A stretch of 13,790 nucleotides of DNA, from the NCBI GenBank assembly GCA_945861845.1, contig CAMAWS010000028.1, positions 1 through 13,790 of the forward strand. The letters run 5' to 3'. Of the stretch, positions 7,296 to 13,773 are shown one piece after another. A model generated the notes under the pieces. It saw nothing but the letters and a program-made list of their open reading frames with translations. It was not told where the DNA came from and ran no database searches. The position numbers and the translations under genes were made by a program. The first letter of the stretch is position 1. Each line of letters opens with the position of its first letter. The DNA is from Candidatus Sulfopaludibacter sp. SbA3. Lineage in GTDB: Bacteria; Acidobacteriota; Terriglobia; 20CM-2-55-15.

Positions 7296-7715
7296 ATGGC
7301 AATCGGGTTTGAGCTGCTCGAACACACGTCTGATATCGGTGTGCTTGCGCGCGGCGCGACTCGTGATGAGGCCCTGATTGGGGCGTCCATGGGGCTCGGC
7401 AGCATTCTTGTCGATTCTTCTGCCTTCCGTCCCATTGAAGAACGGTTCTTCCGGGCCAGTGGATCAGACGAAGCGGCACAGATCGTGAACTGGCTGAACG
7501 AAATCATTTTCTTCTTCGATACCGAGGGAATGGTTTTCGTCGAGTTCGACATCGATTCGTGGCAGGCGGGAACTATTTCGGGCCCCGCCCGCGGCGAGCG
7601 CCTTGATGTAAGCCGTCACGAATTCCGAACAGCGGTCAAGGCCGCAACTTTCCATCAGTTCGAAAGCCATCCGACGGCGGACGGCTGGGAAATCCGGGTG
7701 TTTGTCGATGTTTGA
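7296..7715 (+). CDS. Archease (RtcB RNA-ligase activating factor)
   Basis: Archease promotes guanylylation and multiple turnover of the tRNA/RNA ligase RtcB. The 139-residue protein is of normal length. It opens with the family signature MAIGFELLEHTSDIGVLARG, including the conserved HTSD/HTAD acid, has a central NWLNEIIFFFDTEG helix-strand block, and ends with VKAATFHQFES...WEIRVFVDV, which carries the C-terminal strand and terminal acidic residue typical of archease. ATG 7296 begins exactly at the family start; the open frame continues upstream inside the HNH gene without similarity. Its last eight bases overlap the first codons of rtcB (7708), a pairing known in both bacteria and archaea. 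Here, however, the rtcB partner is broken, so this archease may serve another RtcB copy elsewhere or be losing its role. Confidence 0.9.
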   Translation: MAIGFELLEHTSDIGVLARGATRDEALIGASMGLGSILVDSSAFRPIEERFFRASGSDEAAQIVNWLNEIIFFFDTEGMVFVEFDIDSWQAGTISGPARGERLDVSRHEFRTAVKAATFHQFESHPTADGWEIRVFVDV

Positions 7716-8215
7716 TCTCACGCGAATTGACGATTACCGCTGGCTTATACCCGGAACCTACAAAGCAGGAATGCGTACCGACGCCATGGTGTCGATACAT
7801 TGCCAAGATGGAAGACCACCTGATTGACGGCAAGAGCAGGCGCGTGCTGGTTCACCGAAAGGGCGCTACGCGGGCTTTCCCGGGCCAGGCTGTCTTCATT
7901 CCCGGAAGCATGGGGACTGCGTCCTATTTTCTGGTCGGGCGCGAAGGCTCGATGCGTGAAACATTCGGATCAGCCTGTCATGGCGCGGGCCGCGTAATGA
8001 GCCGAACGGCGGCGAAAAAAGGGGAAACAGCCAAGGAAATTCAGAAGGACCTCGAGTCTCGCGGTATCATAGTGCAATCGTTGACCCGCGAGGGGCTCAC
8101 GGAGGAAAAGCCGGAAGCCTATAAGGATATCGAGGCCGTTGTCGACGTGGTCCATAATGCAGGGCTGGCGTCGCGAGTTGCGCGGTTAAAACCACTGGGT
8201 GTAATCAAGAGATGA
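7708..8215 (+). pseudogene. rtcB: rtcB remnant: RNA ligase gene with large internal, out-of-frame deletion
   Basis: The 5' end encodes MFDLTRIDDYRWLIPGTYKA and GMRTDAMV, the normal RtcB start, from an ATG overlapping archease. The sequence then jumps at about 7790-7798 to the C-terminal region in another frame: IAKMEDHLIDGKSRR, VHRKGATRAFPGQ, IPGSMGTASY, CHGAGRVMSR (with the His that is guanylylated in RtcB), EAYKDIEAVVDVVHNAG and RLKPLGVIKR-stop. About 28 + 138 codons remain of roughly 480, so some 300 codons are gone, including the metal-binding Cys and His residues; the xHNxxK histidine would fall exactly at the joint, where RY now stands. Translation from 7708 stops at 7825-7827 after 39 codons. 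The 3' part still ends in ATGA shared with yqeY. A true deletion or an assembly collapse are both possible. Confidence 0.9.
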
Positions 8216-8658
8216 CTCCACAAGAAAAGATACAGGCCGATCTTTCAGACGCCATGCGTAGCAAGGACGTACTGCGGCTGAGCGTTCTGCGCATGATGAA
8301 GACCGCCGTGAAGAACAAGGAAATCGAGAAGATGAAACCTCTCGATGAAGGCGAAGTCATATCCGTCCTGAACACGCTGGTGAAGCAGCGGAAGGATTCT
8401 GTGGATCAGTTTCGAAGTGGTGGCCGCGAGGAAATGGCGCAGAAGGAAGAAGCGGAAATTAAAATCATTGAAGCCTATCTGCCAGCCGCTGCCTCCGAAG
8501 ACGAAATCCGGGGTGCGATCGAGGAGGCAGTCAAGGAAACCGGGGCCGCATCCATCAAAGACATGGGCAAAGTAATGAAAGCCGTGCTTGGCCGGCTCGC
8601 CGGCAAGAGCGCGGACGGTTCTCGCGTCAGCCAGATGGTTAAAGAACGACTGCACTGA
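8212..8658 (+). CDS. YqeY/GatB-like domain protein
   Basis: This 148-residue all-helical protein of the YqeY family resembles the tail domain of GatB and the appended domain of some glutaminyl-tRNA synthetases; a role in tRNA handling is suspected but unproven. Signatures are IQADLSDAMRSKDVLRLSVLRM (4-25, close to the family start), LVKQRKDSVDQFRSGGREEM, EAEIKIIEAYLPA, DMGKVMKAVL and a C-terminal GKSADGSRVSQMV. Length and order are ordinary. The ATG overlaps the rtcB stop (ATGA, 8212-8215), so translation probably depended on ribosomes finishing rtcB. Because the rtcB frame is now broken early, yqeY may rely on its weak AAGAG site alone. lepB starts 20 bases downstream. Confidence 0.92.
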   Translation: MTPQEKIQADLSDAMRSKDVLRLSVLRMMKTAVKNKEIEKMKPLDEGEVISVLNTLVKQRKDSVDQFRSGGREEMAQKEEAEIKIIEAYLPAAASEDEIRGAIEEAVKETGAASIKDMGKVMKAVLGRLAGKSADGSRVSQMVKERLH

Positions 8659-8678
8659 TCCTGATCGGATCCGAAGAA

Positions 8679-9512
8679 ATGGAAGAATCTCACGTTCACA
8701 GCACGGACCCGGTTCCCGACGTTCCCCTGGACCAGCTTACTGTGTTCGACCGCCCGGACGTCCGCGTTGACGAATTCACGACATTTGAAACTCCTTCCCC
8801 TGAAGTTCCGACTGCGGTTCGGAAAAAGGGGCCTGTTCGTGAGTGGATCGAAAGCCTCGCTTTTACGATCGTTTTCGTCCTTGTCTTCACGAACTACATA
8901 GCACAGGCGACCCAGGTTCCGACCGAATCCATGAAGCCGGCCATTATGGTTGGCGATCACTTCTTCCTCGACAAGATAGTGTTTCCCGCAAATTTTCCCG
9001 AGGCCGTACGGCCTTACCTTCCGAAGCGCAGCCTCGCACGCCTTGACGTAATCGCGTTTCGCTCTCCGACAGACGGTAATGTCCCGTTCGTAAAGCGCGT
9101 GATTGGCACACCGGGCGACGTCGTCGAGGTGCGAAACAAGAACGTATACATCAACGGCAAGAAGCTCGATGAGCCATACAAGATTCACGTCGACACGACG
9201 GTTTACGGGAACGAAACATGGATGCCGGAAGAGTTGAAGATCCGGGACAACTTCGGCCCTGTCACGATTCCGCTCGACAGCTATTTCGTAATGGGCGATA
9301 ACCGGGACAACAGTAATGACAGCCGCTTTTGGGGCTTCATTACGAGCAACGATGTTATTGGAAAACCCCTGTTTGTCTATTGGTCCTACGAAAGCGATCC
9401 CTACCTGCCGGGCGAGAGGACGATCCGCGAACGGCTCGCCGATTACCTTTCGATCGCCGGTCATTTTTTCACAAAAACCAGGTGGTTCAGGATGGGAACG
9501 ATCATCAAATGA
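8679..9512 (+). CDS. lepB: Signal peptidase I
   Basis: This membrane serine protease (Ser/Lys dyad) removes signal peptides from exported proteins. The 277-residue protein has one clear membrane segment (about 58-74, LAFTIVFVLVFTNYI), then Ser84 in PTESMKPAI, the Box C region LDVIAF, the general-base Lys139 in VPFVKRVIGTPGD, and MGDNRDNSNDSRFWGF (205-220). The N-terminus is unusual: about 55 acidic, proline-rich residues (MEESHVHSTDPVPDV...) precede the membrane helix and would lie in the cytoplasm. Starting later is possible, but no good alternative start with a ribosome site is visible between Met1 and the helix. It lies between yqeY and galU on the same strand. Its stop overlaps a 12-codon open frame (9509-9547). 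Confidence 0.95.
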   Translation: MEESHVHSTDPVPDVPLDQLTVFDRPDVRVDEFTTFETPSPEVPTAVRKKGPVREWIESLAFTIVFVLVFTNYIAQATQVPTESMKPAIMVGDHFFLDKIVFPANFPEAVRPYLPKRSLARLDVIAFRSPTDGNVPFVKRVIGTPGDVVEVRNKNVYINGKKLDEPYKIHVDTTVYGNETWMPEELKIRDNFGPVTIPLDSYFVMGDNRDNSNDSRFWGFITSNDVIGKPLFVYWSYESDPYLPGERTIRERLADYLSIAGHFFTKTRWFRMGTIIK

Positions 9513-9547
9513 AGGAAACGGCAAACGACTACCTGAGAGACAAATAA
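9509..9547 (+). CDS. Possible 12-residue coupling peptide between lepB and galU
   Basis: An ATG overlapping the lepB stop (ATGA at 9509-9512) opens MKETANDYLRDK-stop. Its TAA (9545-9547) merges with the AAGGA ribosome site of galU. Ribosomes could pass from lepB through this short frame to the galU start region. Twelve codons cannot be shown to be coding by inspection, so this may be chance. Confidence 0.2.
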   Translation: MKETANDYLRDK

Positions 9548-9558
9548 GGAACGTTGTG

Positions 9559-10431
9559 ATGCAGATCCGCAAAGCTGTCTTTCCCGCCGCCGGCCTGGGA
9601 ACCCGTTTCCTGCCGGCAACCAAGGCACAGCCAAAGGAAATGCTGCCGCTCGTGGACAAGCCACTAATCCAATACGTGATGGAGGAGGCCGTTGGCGCGG
9701 GAATCAGCAACATCACCATTGTCACCGGACGGGGCAAGAACGCCATCGAGGATCACTTCGACGTTTCTTACGAACTTGAACAGCTGCTCGAGAGGAGGGG
9801 CAAGGACGACTTGCTCAAGGAAATTCGGCGGATTTCGAACATGGTCAATGTGTCGTATGTACGGCAGAAGGAAGCTCTCGGCCTCGGGCACGCAATACTG
9901 GTCGCGAAGCACTCCATTGGGAACGAGCCGTTTGCCGTCATGCTCGGTGATGACATCATTGATTCTGAAATCCCATGCATGAAACAGATGATGGACCTGT
10001 TCGAAAAGCTGCAGGCCTCGATCATCGCGACCTGCGAAGTCCCTGCATCTGAAATTTCCCAATATGGCGTAATCCGGGGCTATCCCCTGGAGGGTTTCGG
10101 TAATCGCGTTTACCGTGTGCAGGATGTCGTGGAAAAACCGCCCGCCGCGGAGGCGCCGTCCAATCTTGCTATCATCGGCCGCTATATCCTTACTCCAGAG
10201 ATTTTCCCGATCCTCGAAAAAACCCGGAGCGGCAGCGGCGGAGAAATTCAGCTTACCGACGGCATACGCCTCCTTCTGGAACAGCAACCCGTTTACGCTT
10301 ACATGTTCGAGGGCACGCGTTACGATGCCGGCGACAAGTTGGGCTTCCTCAAGGCGACCGTGGAGTTTACGCTGAAACGACAGGATCTCGGGGAGCCTTT
10401 CCGGCAATATTTGAAGTCGTTGAGCCTTTAG
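9559..10431 (+). CDS. galU: UTP-glucose-1-phosphate uridylyltransferase GalU
   Basis: GalU makes UDP-glucose from UTP and glucose-1-phosphate, feeding polysaccharide, lipopolysaccharide and osmolyte synthesis in the cytosol. The 290-residue protein has the nucleotidyltransferase signature AVFPAAGLGTRFLPATKAQP (6-25), KEMLPLVDKPLIQYV, VRQKEALGLGHAI, the metal-binding MLGDDIIDS, VVEKPPAAEAPSN, IGRYILTPEIF, GEIQLTDGI and FEGTRYDAGDKLGFLKA. All blocks are present and of normal spacing. ATG 9559 is chosen because MQIRKAVFPAAG is the family start and AAGGA lies about eight bases upstream; the longer upstream open frame overlaps lepB and has no similarity. The gene ends shortly before an intrinsic terminator, so it closes the run that begins with the HNH gene. 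Confidence 0.97.
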   Translation: MQIRKAVFPAAGLGTRFLPATKAQPKEMLPLVDKPLIQYVMEEAVGAGISNITIVTGRGKNAIEDHFDVSYELEQLLERRGKDDLLKEIRRISNMVNVSYVRQKEALGLGHAILVAKHSIGNEPFAVMLGDDIIDSEIPCMKQMMDLFEKLQASIIATCEVPASEISQYGVIRGYPLEGFGNRVYRVQDVVEKPPAAEAPSNLAIIGRYILTPEIFPILEKTRSGSGGEIQLTDGIRLLLEQQPVYAYMFEGTRYDAGDKLGFLKATVEFTLKRQDLGEPFRQYLKSLSL

Positions 10432-10462
10432 ATGCCGGTTGGAAATAGCCCTGAAATGAAGG

Positions 10463-10495
10463 AGCCCCGGTTCTTTCGAACCGGGGCTTTTTTTT
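10463..10495 (+). terminator. Rho-independent terminator after galU
   Basis: A perfect 11-bp stem AGCCCCGGTTC (10463-10473) / GAACCGGGGCT (10478-10488) with a TTTC loop is followed by seven more Ts (10489-10495). It starts 31 bases after the galU stop and ends the HNH-to-galU transcript. Confidence 0.95.
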
Positions 10496-10621
10496 ACACT
10501 TCGTGTGGAAGGTTATAAGTAAAAGGAAGAACTATTTATATAAGCAGGACTGTTACTACTAATAGAACAGTGGCAAGTTTGATTGGGTTGGTATTGGAGA
10601 GATCGTTGCATATGTATAACT

Positions 10622-10640
10622 TTTCGCACGCTTCGCGAAA
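10622..10640. promoter_or_regulatory. Small inverted repeat in the AT-rich rsmI upstream region
   Basis: TTTCGC (10622-10627) and GCGAAA (10635-10640) flank seven bases, within an AT-rich, gene-free stretch (10496-10697). It could be an operator or a weak hairpin upstream of the rsmI promoter. Nothing else coding is visible there. Confidence 0.25.
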
Positions 10641-10663
10641 TAAGAATTATAGTCAGCCCCGGC

Positions 10664-10692
10664 TTGGTGTCAACCCATAACTTCGCTATAAC
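10664..10692 (+). promoter_or_regulatory. Promoter of rsmI, apparently leaderless
   Basis: TTGGTG (10664-10669), 17 bases, then TATAAC (10687-10692), then only five bases before the ATG at 10698. Transcription would start at or beside the A of the start codon. No Shine-Dalgarno sequence exists, as expected for a leaderless message. Confidence 0.6.
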
Positions 10693-10697
10693 CTCGC

Positions 10698-11480
10698 ATG
10701 GGAACCCTCTTTATCATCGCGACACCGATCGGAAACCTGGGCGACATCAGCGCCAGGGCACTTGAAATCCTTGGACAGGCCGACATGATCGCCTGCGAGG
10801 ATACGCGGCATACGCTAAAGCTGCTCAATTACTTTGGAATTCATAGGCCTCTCACCAGCTACCATGAATTCAACGAGGAGGAAAAGGCCGCCGAACTCTT
10901 CCGCAAGATAGAAACCGGCACAAACGTCGCGCTTGTTTCAGACGCAGGCACGCCGGCGGTATCCGATCCCGGCTATCGATTGATTCGTCTATGCCGTCAG
11001 AAGGGAATTACTGTCGTCGCCATCCCGGGTCCCAGCGCAGCGATCACAGCACTTTCCGCCTCAGGATTGCCTTCAAACGAGTTCATGTTCGTTGGTTTCC
11101 TGCCCTCCAAAAAGAGCGCTCGGCGCGAAAAGGTGAACGCCCTGAAAAATCTCTCCTGCACGATGGTTTTTTACGAAGCGCCGCATCGGATTGCCGAAAC
11201 GCTTGAAGACCTCCGGGAGATTCTGGGCGACCGCGAGGTCTGTGTCGCGAGGGAACTTACGAAGATCCATGAAGAATATCTGTTCGGTTGTCTTTCCGAA
11301 GTGAAAGGCCGGGTCAAACCCCTCGGAGAGTTCGTTGTCGTTGTCGCAGGGGGAGTGGAACAGATGGAAGAGTCCGTCGACCTGAGCGCCCTCTCACGCA
11401 AGGAAGCGCTAAAGGCGATTGCAGACAAGCTGCGCATTTCCCGAAACGACCTCTACGACCTGCTTTTTAAAAAGGAATGA
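10698..11480 (+). CDS. rsmI: 16S rRNA (cytidine(1402)-2'-O)-methyltransferase RsmI
   Basis: RsmI adds the 2'-O-methyl group to C1402 of 16S rRNA near the P site, using S-adenosylmethionine. The 260-residue tetrapyrrole-methylase-fold protein has MGTLFIIATPIGNLGDIS (1-18), ACEDTRHTLKLL (32-43), LVSDAGTPAVSDPGYRLI, VVAIPGPSAAITALSASGLP, FVGFLPSKKSARR, MVFYEAPHRIAETL and ARELTKIHEE, followed by a short C-terminal helical domain ending ISRNDLYDLLFKKE. It is slightly shorter than the E. coli protein but complete. ATG 10698 is the family start. It is preceded by a terminator and its own promoter, so it is transcribed alone, and it converges on the acetyltransferase gene with only 13 bases between them and no obvious terminator hairpin. 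Confidence 0.96.
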   Translation: MGTLFIIATPIGNLGDISARALEILGQADMIACEDTRHTLKLLNYFGIHRPLTSYHEFNEEEKAAELFRKIETGTNVALVSDAGTPAVSDPGYRLIRLCRQKGITVVAIPGPSAAITALSASGLPSNEFMFVGFLPSKKSARREKVNALKNLSCTMVFYEAPHRIAETLEDLREILGDREVCVARELTKIHEEYLFGCLSEVKGRVKPLGEFVVVVAGGVEQMEESVDLSALSRKEALKAIADKLRISRNDLYDLLFKKE

Positions 11481-11493
11481 CAGAACGATAGCT

Positions 11494-12033
11494 TCAGAGT
11501 TGGGCCTTCCTCATTGGTACAAACTGTATTGTCATTCCATTGGGAAGAGGATAATCAACCCTTTCATCTCCAACGTAACCAAAAGCCCGGTAGAGCCGCT
11601 GACCCGTTAGTGTTGCGACCAGTTCTGCTGACTTAAAACCGTGCGACCTGGCCTCCTCTTCACACCTTTGAAGTAGAAGACGCCCGATTCCTCGTCGAGC
11701 CCAATTGGGTCGCACGAAGAACGCCCGAATCCTGGCGGACTCGTGGCTTGGATCCAAAACTCCCGATTCACGACCCTGCTGCCTGTCACCGCCGAAAAGT
11801 GTCTTGCGGCGGCTCCAACCGCCACAGGCGACGACACCGTCGCCCTCACTCTCCACAACATAGTATGTACCATCACGAACCATCTCGGTGTCGACACCCC
11901 AAGCCGTACCAATGGCGCCTTCAATTTCCGAATCCGTGTAGTCTTCGCGAGTCAAAACCCGGGCGGATTCCGTAATAAGCCGTTCCAGAACAGGAACGTC
12001 GTGAAGAGTTGCCTTCCGCACTGAATAGGTCAT
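11494..12033 (-). CDS. GNAT-family N-acetyltransferase
   Basis: This is a 179-residue acetyl-CoA-dependent transferase of unknown substrate. The fold is visible as MTYSVRKATLHDVPVLERLI (strand and helix 1), TYYVVESEGDGVVACGGW (strands 2-3), then motif A IRAFFVRPNWARRGIGRLLL with the acetyl-CoA loop R113-R-G-I-G117, HGFKSAELVATLTGQRLYRA (motif B region, about 131-150) and FGYVGDERVDYPLPNGMTIQ. It resembles the small-molecule/amino-acid GNAT group rather than ribosomal-protein acetylases; that is inference. ATG 12033 is chosen over a TTG eight codons upstream because residues before it are not family-like. Neither start has a good ribosome site. It follows the BlaI-type regulator on the same strand after 53 bases and converges on rsmI. 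Confidence 0.85.
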   Translation of the reverse strand: MTYSVRKATLHDVPVLERLITESARVLTREDYTDSEIEGAIGTAWGVDTEMVRDGTYYVVESEGDGVVACGGWSRRKTLFGGDRQQGRESGVLDPSHESARIRAFFVRPNWARRGIGRLLLQRCEEEARSHGFKSAELVATLTGQRLYRAFGYVGDERVDYPLPNGMTIQFVPMRKAQL

Positions 12034-12086
12034 GGGCGAACCGTGGTTACCGGGCAACAGGTCATCGAAGGGATCCCGACATTCGA

Positions 12087-12470
12087 CTAAAGCAAAGTCT
12101 CGTCCATTGCAGTGGAAGATGGCGAATGAAAGACATCGGTGTGATGGTCGTAATCCGACCTGCCGTTTCCGCGCAGGAATTCCCGGAGGTCTTCCCGCGA
12201 ACCACCGTAATATGCCGCAACCAAGTGATCTAGCGCATCTTCGCGGGCATCCTCATAGGTAACCGACGGCTCGTAGTGGTGCGTTCGCGACTTCTTGATT
12301 CGTGTAAGAAAACCTTTGTGGAAGAGGCGGTCCATGATGGTCATGATCGTCGTGTAGGCAAGATTGCGCGAAGGTAGAACGGCGGCGTGGACTTCGCGGA
12401 CGGTGACGGGCGGATGCCGCCACACGGCCTTCATTACGTCCAACTCAAGCGGGGTAAGATGAACTTTCAA
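12087..12470 (-). CDS. BlaI/MecI/CopY-family transcriptional regulator
   Basis: This 127-residue winged-helix repressor has LTPLELDVMKAVWRHPPVTV (helix 1), REVHAAVLPSRNLAYTTIMT (recognition helix region with the conserved AYTTIMTIMDRLFHKGFL) and the wing TRIKKSRTHHYEPSVTYED, then a helical dimerisation region DALDHLVAAYYGGSREDLREFL. Family members repress beta-lactamase or metal-export genes and are usually released by a BlaR1 protease. No blaR1, beta-lactamase or metal ATPase is in the window, so the target is unknown. The tail after about residue 100 (GRSDYDHHTDVFHSP...) is unusual and histidine-rich in part. The chosen start is TTG 12470, nine bases after a perfect GGAGG (12480-12484); both start and ribosome site lie inside the 3' end of rqcP, with a 26-base overlap. 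Confidence 0.88.
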   Translation of the reverse strand: MKVHLTPLELDVMKAVWRHPPVTVREVHAAVLPSRNLAYTTIMTIMDRLFHKGFLTRIKKSRTHHYEPSVTYEDAREDALDHLVAAYYGGSREDLREFLRGNGRSDYDHHTDVFHSPSSTAMDETLL

Positions 12471-12723
12471 CCCTGCGATCCTCCAATATTTCAATCATCT
12501 CTCGAGCCCCTTCCTTGCCTGGCGCATGAGAAGGAAGCGATCGGATTCGGATTTTCAGAAATCGCCTCGAAAGCCGGAGGGCAACCGTGTCTCCAACCCG
12601 GACTTCCCGGCCGGCGCTGGCTTCGTTGTCGTTGACAAAGACTCGCCCGGCATCGCAGGTGTCTTTCGCCAGCGTGCGCCGCACAATGATGCGACTCCAC
12701 TTTAAGAAGAGGTCGAGACGCAT
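12445..12723 (-). CDS. rqcP: RqcP-like S4-domain RNA-binding protein
   Basis: RqcP binds obstructed 50S subunits and helps RqcH add the alanine tail during rescue of stalled ribosomes. The 92-residue protein is one S4 domain, MRLDLFLKWSRIIVRRTLAK, then DTCDAGRVFVNDNEASAGRE and VRVGDTVALRLSRRFLKIRI, with a short helix GAREMIEILEDRR at the C-terminus. The RLDxFLKxSRxIxRRTxAK and CDAGRVxVN pattern, and the closing helix, match RqcP (YabO) better than Hsp15; this is from family knowledge, not a search. RqcH is not in the window. It starts 24 bases after the chaperone stop with only a weak ribosome site, and its last codons contain the ribosome site and start of the BlaI-type gene. Confidence 0.88.
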   Translation of the reverse strand: MRLDLFLKWSRIIVRRTLAKDTCDAGRVFVNDNEASAGREVRVGDTVALRLSRRFLKIRIRSLPSHAPGKEGAREMIEILEDRRVESSSYPA

Positions 12724-12747
12724 CAGGTCTATTTCAATGAGGTGGAT

Positions 12748-13773
12748 TTAATTTTGTGACTTGGCTTCGGAGGCAACGCTTCCGGCCGCCCCGGTATCCG
12801 TATATCCGGAACGGATTTCGACAAAGCCTTCGCTGCGCAGTTTCGTGAGATATTCGCGGATTCTTGGCGCTCTTCGTTCGCGCCACAGGCGGTCCTGAAT
12901 CTCGCTCTGCGCGAGTTCAAAAGGGAGGATTCCGCCATTGTGCTTGTCGTCGAGCTTCACGATCATGAAGGCGTCCTGGAGCGTCAGGAGGTCGCTGACC
13001 TGACCCTTTTCGAGCTTGGCCGCCTGGTCTTCCAGAAACTTGGCAAGCTGGCCTTTCTGGAAAAATCCAAGGCCTCCGCCGTCTTGAGCCGTCTGGGATT
13101 CCGAATACTTCTTTGCGACTTCAACAAAGTCGTCGCCACGCTTGAGCGCGGCAAGAGCATCCTCGGCTTTTTTCTTCTGCAACTCGGCCTGGGCGGGTAC
13201 CTTTTCCTGGGTAAGGATGGTTATTTCGCTGAGCCGAACCCCCTCGGGCCGGTCGAATTCCTGTTTGTGCGCTTCGTAGTAACTCCGAAGCTGTTCGGTA
13301 GTAATGACGATTTTCGAATCGACCTCCCGGCCCAGCACCTGACTGCTGAGATACTGAGTTCGGATGCTCTGCTTGAAGTCATCCAGCGACGTCCCCTGGG
13401 CAATAATCGCCTGTTCGAGAGCTTCCATGGTGGGGATGCTATTTTCCTGGCGCAGTCTTTCCATGCTCTTGATCACTTCGAGATCGGCGTTCATGTCCAT
13501 TTCTTTGGCCTTCTGGAGAAGAAGGCTCTGATCAACCATGTCGCGCAGAAGGTTCTTCTGGCTGTCCTCGTATTCTTTTTCCAATTGGGCGCCCTGCAGG
13601 TTGTCTCGTTTCTGGAGAAGGTCGCGGAGTTCCTTCTTGGCGTTTTCGTACTCGGACTTCAAGATGATTTCCGCATTCACCCGCGCAACGATCTCATCGA
13701 CGACTTTTTGTTGTGCCCAGGCGGGGCTGGAGATGAATACCAACGCTAATATGGCTGCCGGAAATTGACGCAT
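12748..13773 (-). CDS. SurA-like periplasmic chaperone / PpiC-type peptidyl-prolyl isomerase
   Basis: This secreted protein likely escorts outer-membrane proteins through the periplasm. The 341-residue sequence has a Sec signal peptide MRQFPAAILALVFISSPAWA with predicted cleavage AWA|QQ (20/21). It continues with a SurA N-terminal domain (VVDEIVARVNAEIILKSEYE onward to about 165) and one PpiC rotamase domain (about 178-275: VRLSEITI, GDDFVEVAKKYSES, DGGGLGFFQKGQLAKFLEDQ, LEKGQVSDLL, FMIVKLDD). A C-terminal helical return DRLWRERRAPRIREYLTKLR follows, then a flexible tail. One rotamase domain, rather than the two of E. coli SurA, gives the shorter length. ATG 13773 follows AGGAG (13780-13784) at six bases. 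It heads the minus-strand run with rqcP, blaI-type and GNAT genes, unless genes beyond the right edge precede it. Confidence 0.9.
   Translation of the reverse strand: MRQFPAAILALVFISSPAWAQQKVVDEIVARVNAEIILKSEYENAKKELRDLLQKRDNLQGAQLEKEYEDSQKNLLRDMVDQSLLLQKAKEMDMNADLEVIKSMERLRQENSIPTMEALEQAIIAQGTSLDDFKQSIRTQYLSSQVLGREVDSKIVITTEQLRSYYEAHKQEFDRPEGVRLSEITILTQEKVPAQAELQKKKAEDALAALKRGDDFVEVAKKYSESQTAQDGGGLGFFQKGQLAKFLEDQAAKLEKGQVSDLLTLQDAFMIVKLDDKHNGGILPFELAQSEIQDRLWRERRAPRIREYLTKLRSEGFVEIRSGYTDTGAAGSVASEAKSQN

Noticed and set aside
7712..8215. rtcB break explained by a single sequencing frameshift
   Set aside because: A frameshift would leave the middle of the protein readable in another frame; here about 300 codons are physically absent.
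9316..9558. Upstream extension of galU into lepB
   Set aside because: The extension is out of frame with lepB and has no similarity to GalU; a ribosome site lies just before ATG 9559.
8475..9746. Long minus-strand open frame of 423 codons
   Set aside because: It lies antisense to yqeY, lepB and galU, whose frames carry full family motifs; the antisense translation has no recognisable domain and no start context.
10550..10570. CTGTT...AACAG inverted repeat upstream of rsmI as an operator
   Set aside because: The arms are only five bases with no extension, within chance for an AT-rich spacer.
12940..13749. Plus-strand open frame of 269 codons opposite the SurA-like gene
   Set aside because: It is an antisense shadow rich in Leu/Phe/Val; the minus-strand frame has a signal peptide, chaperone and rotamase motifs and a ribosome site.
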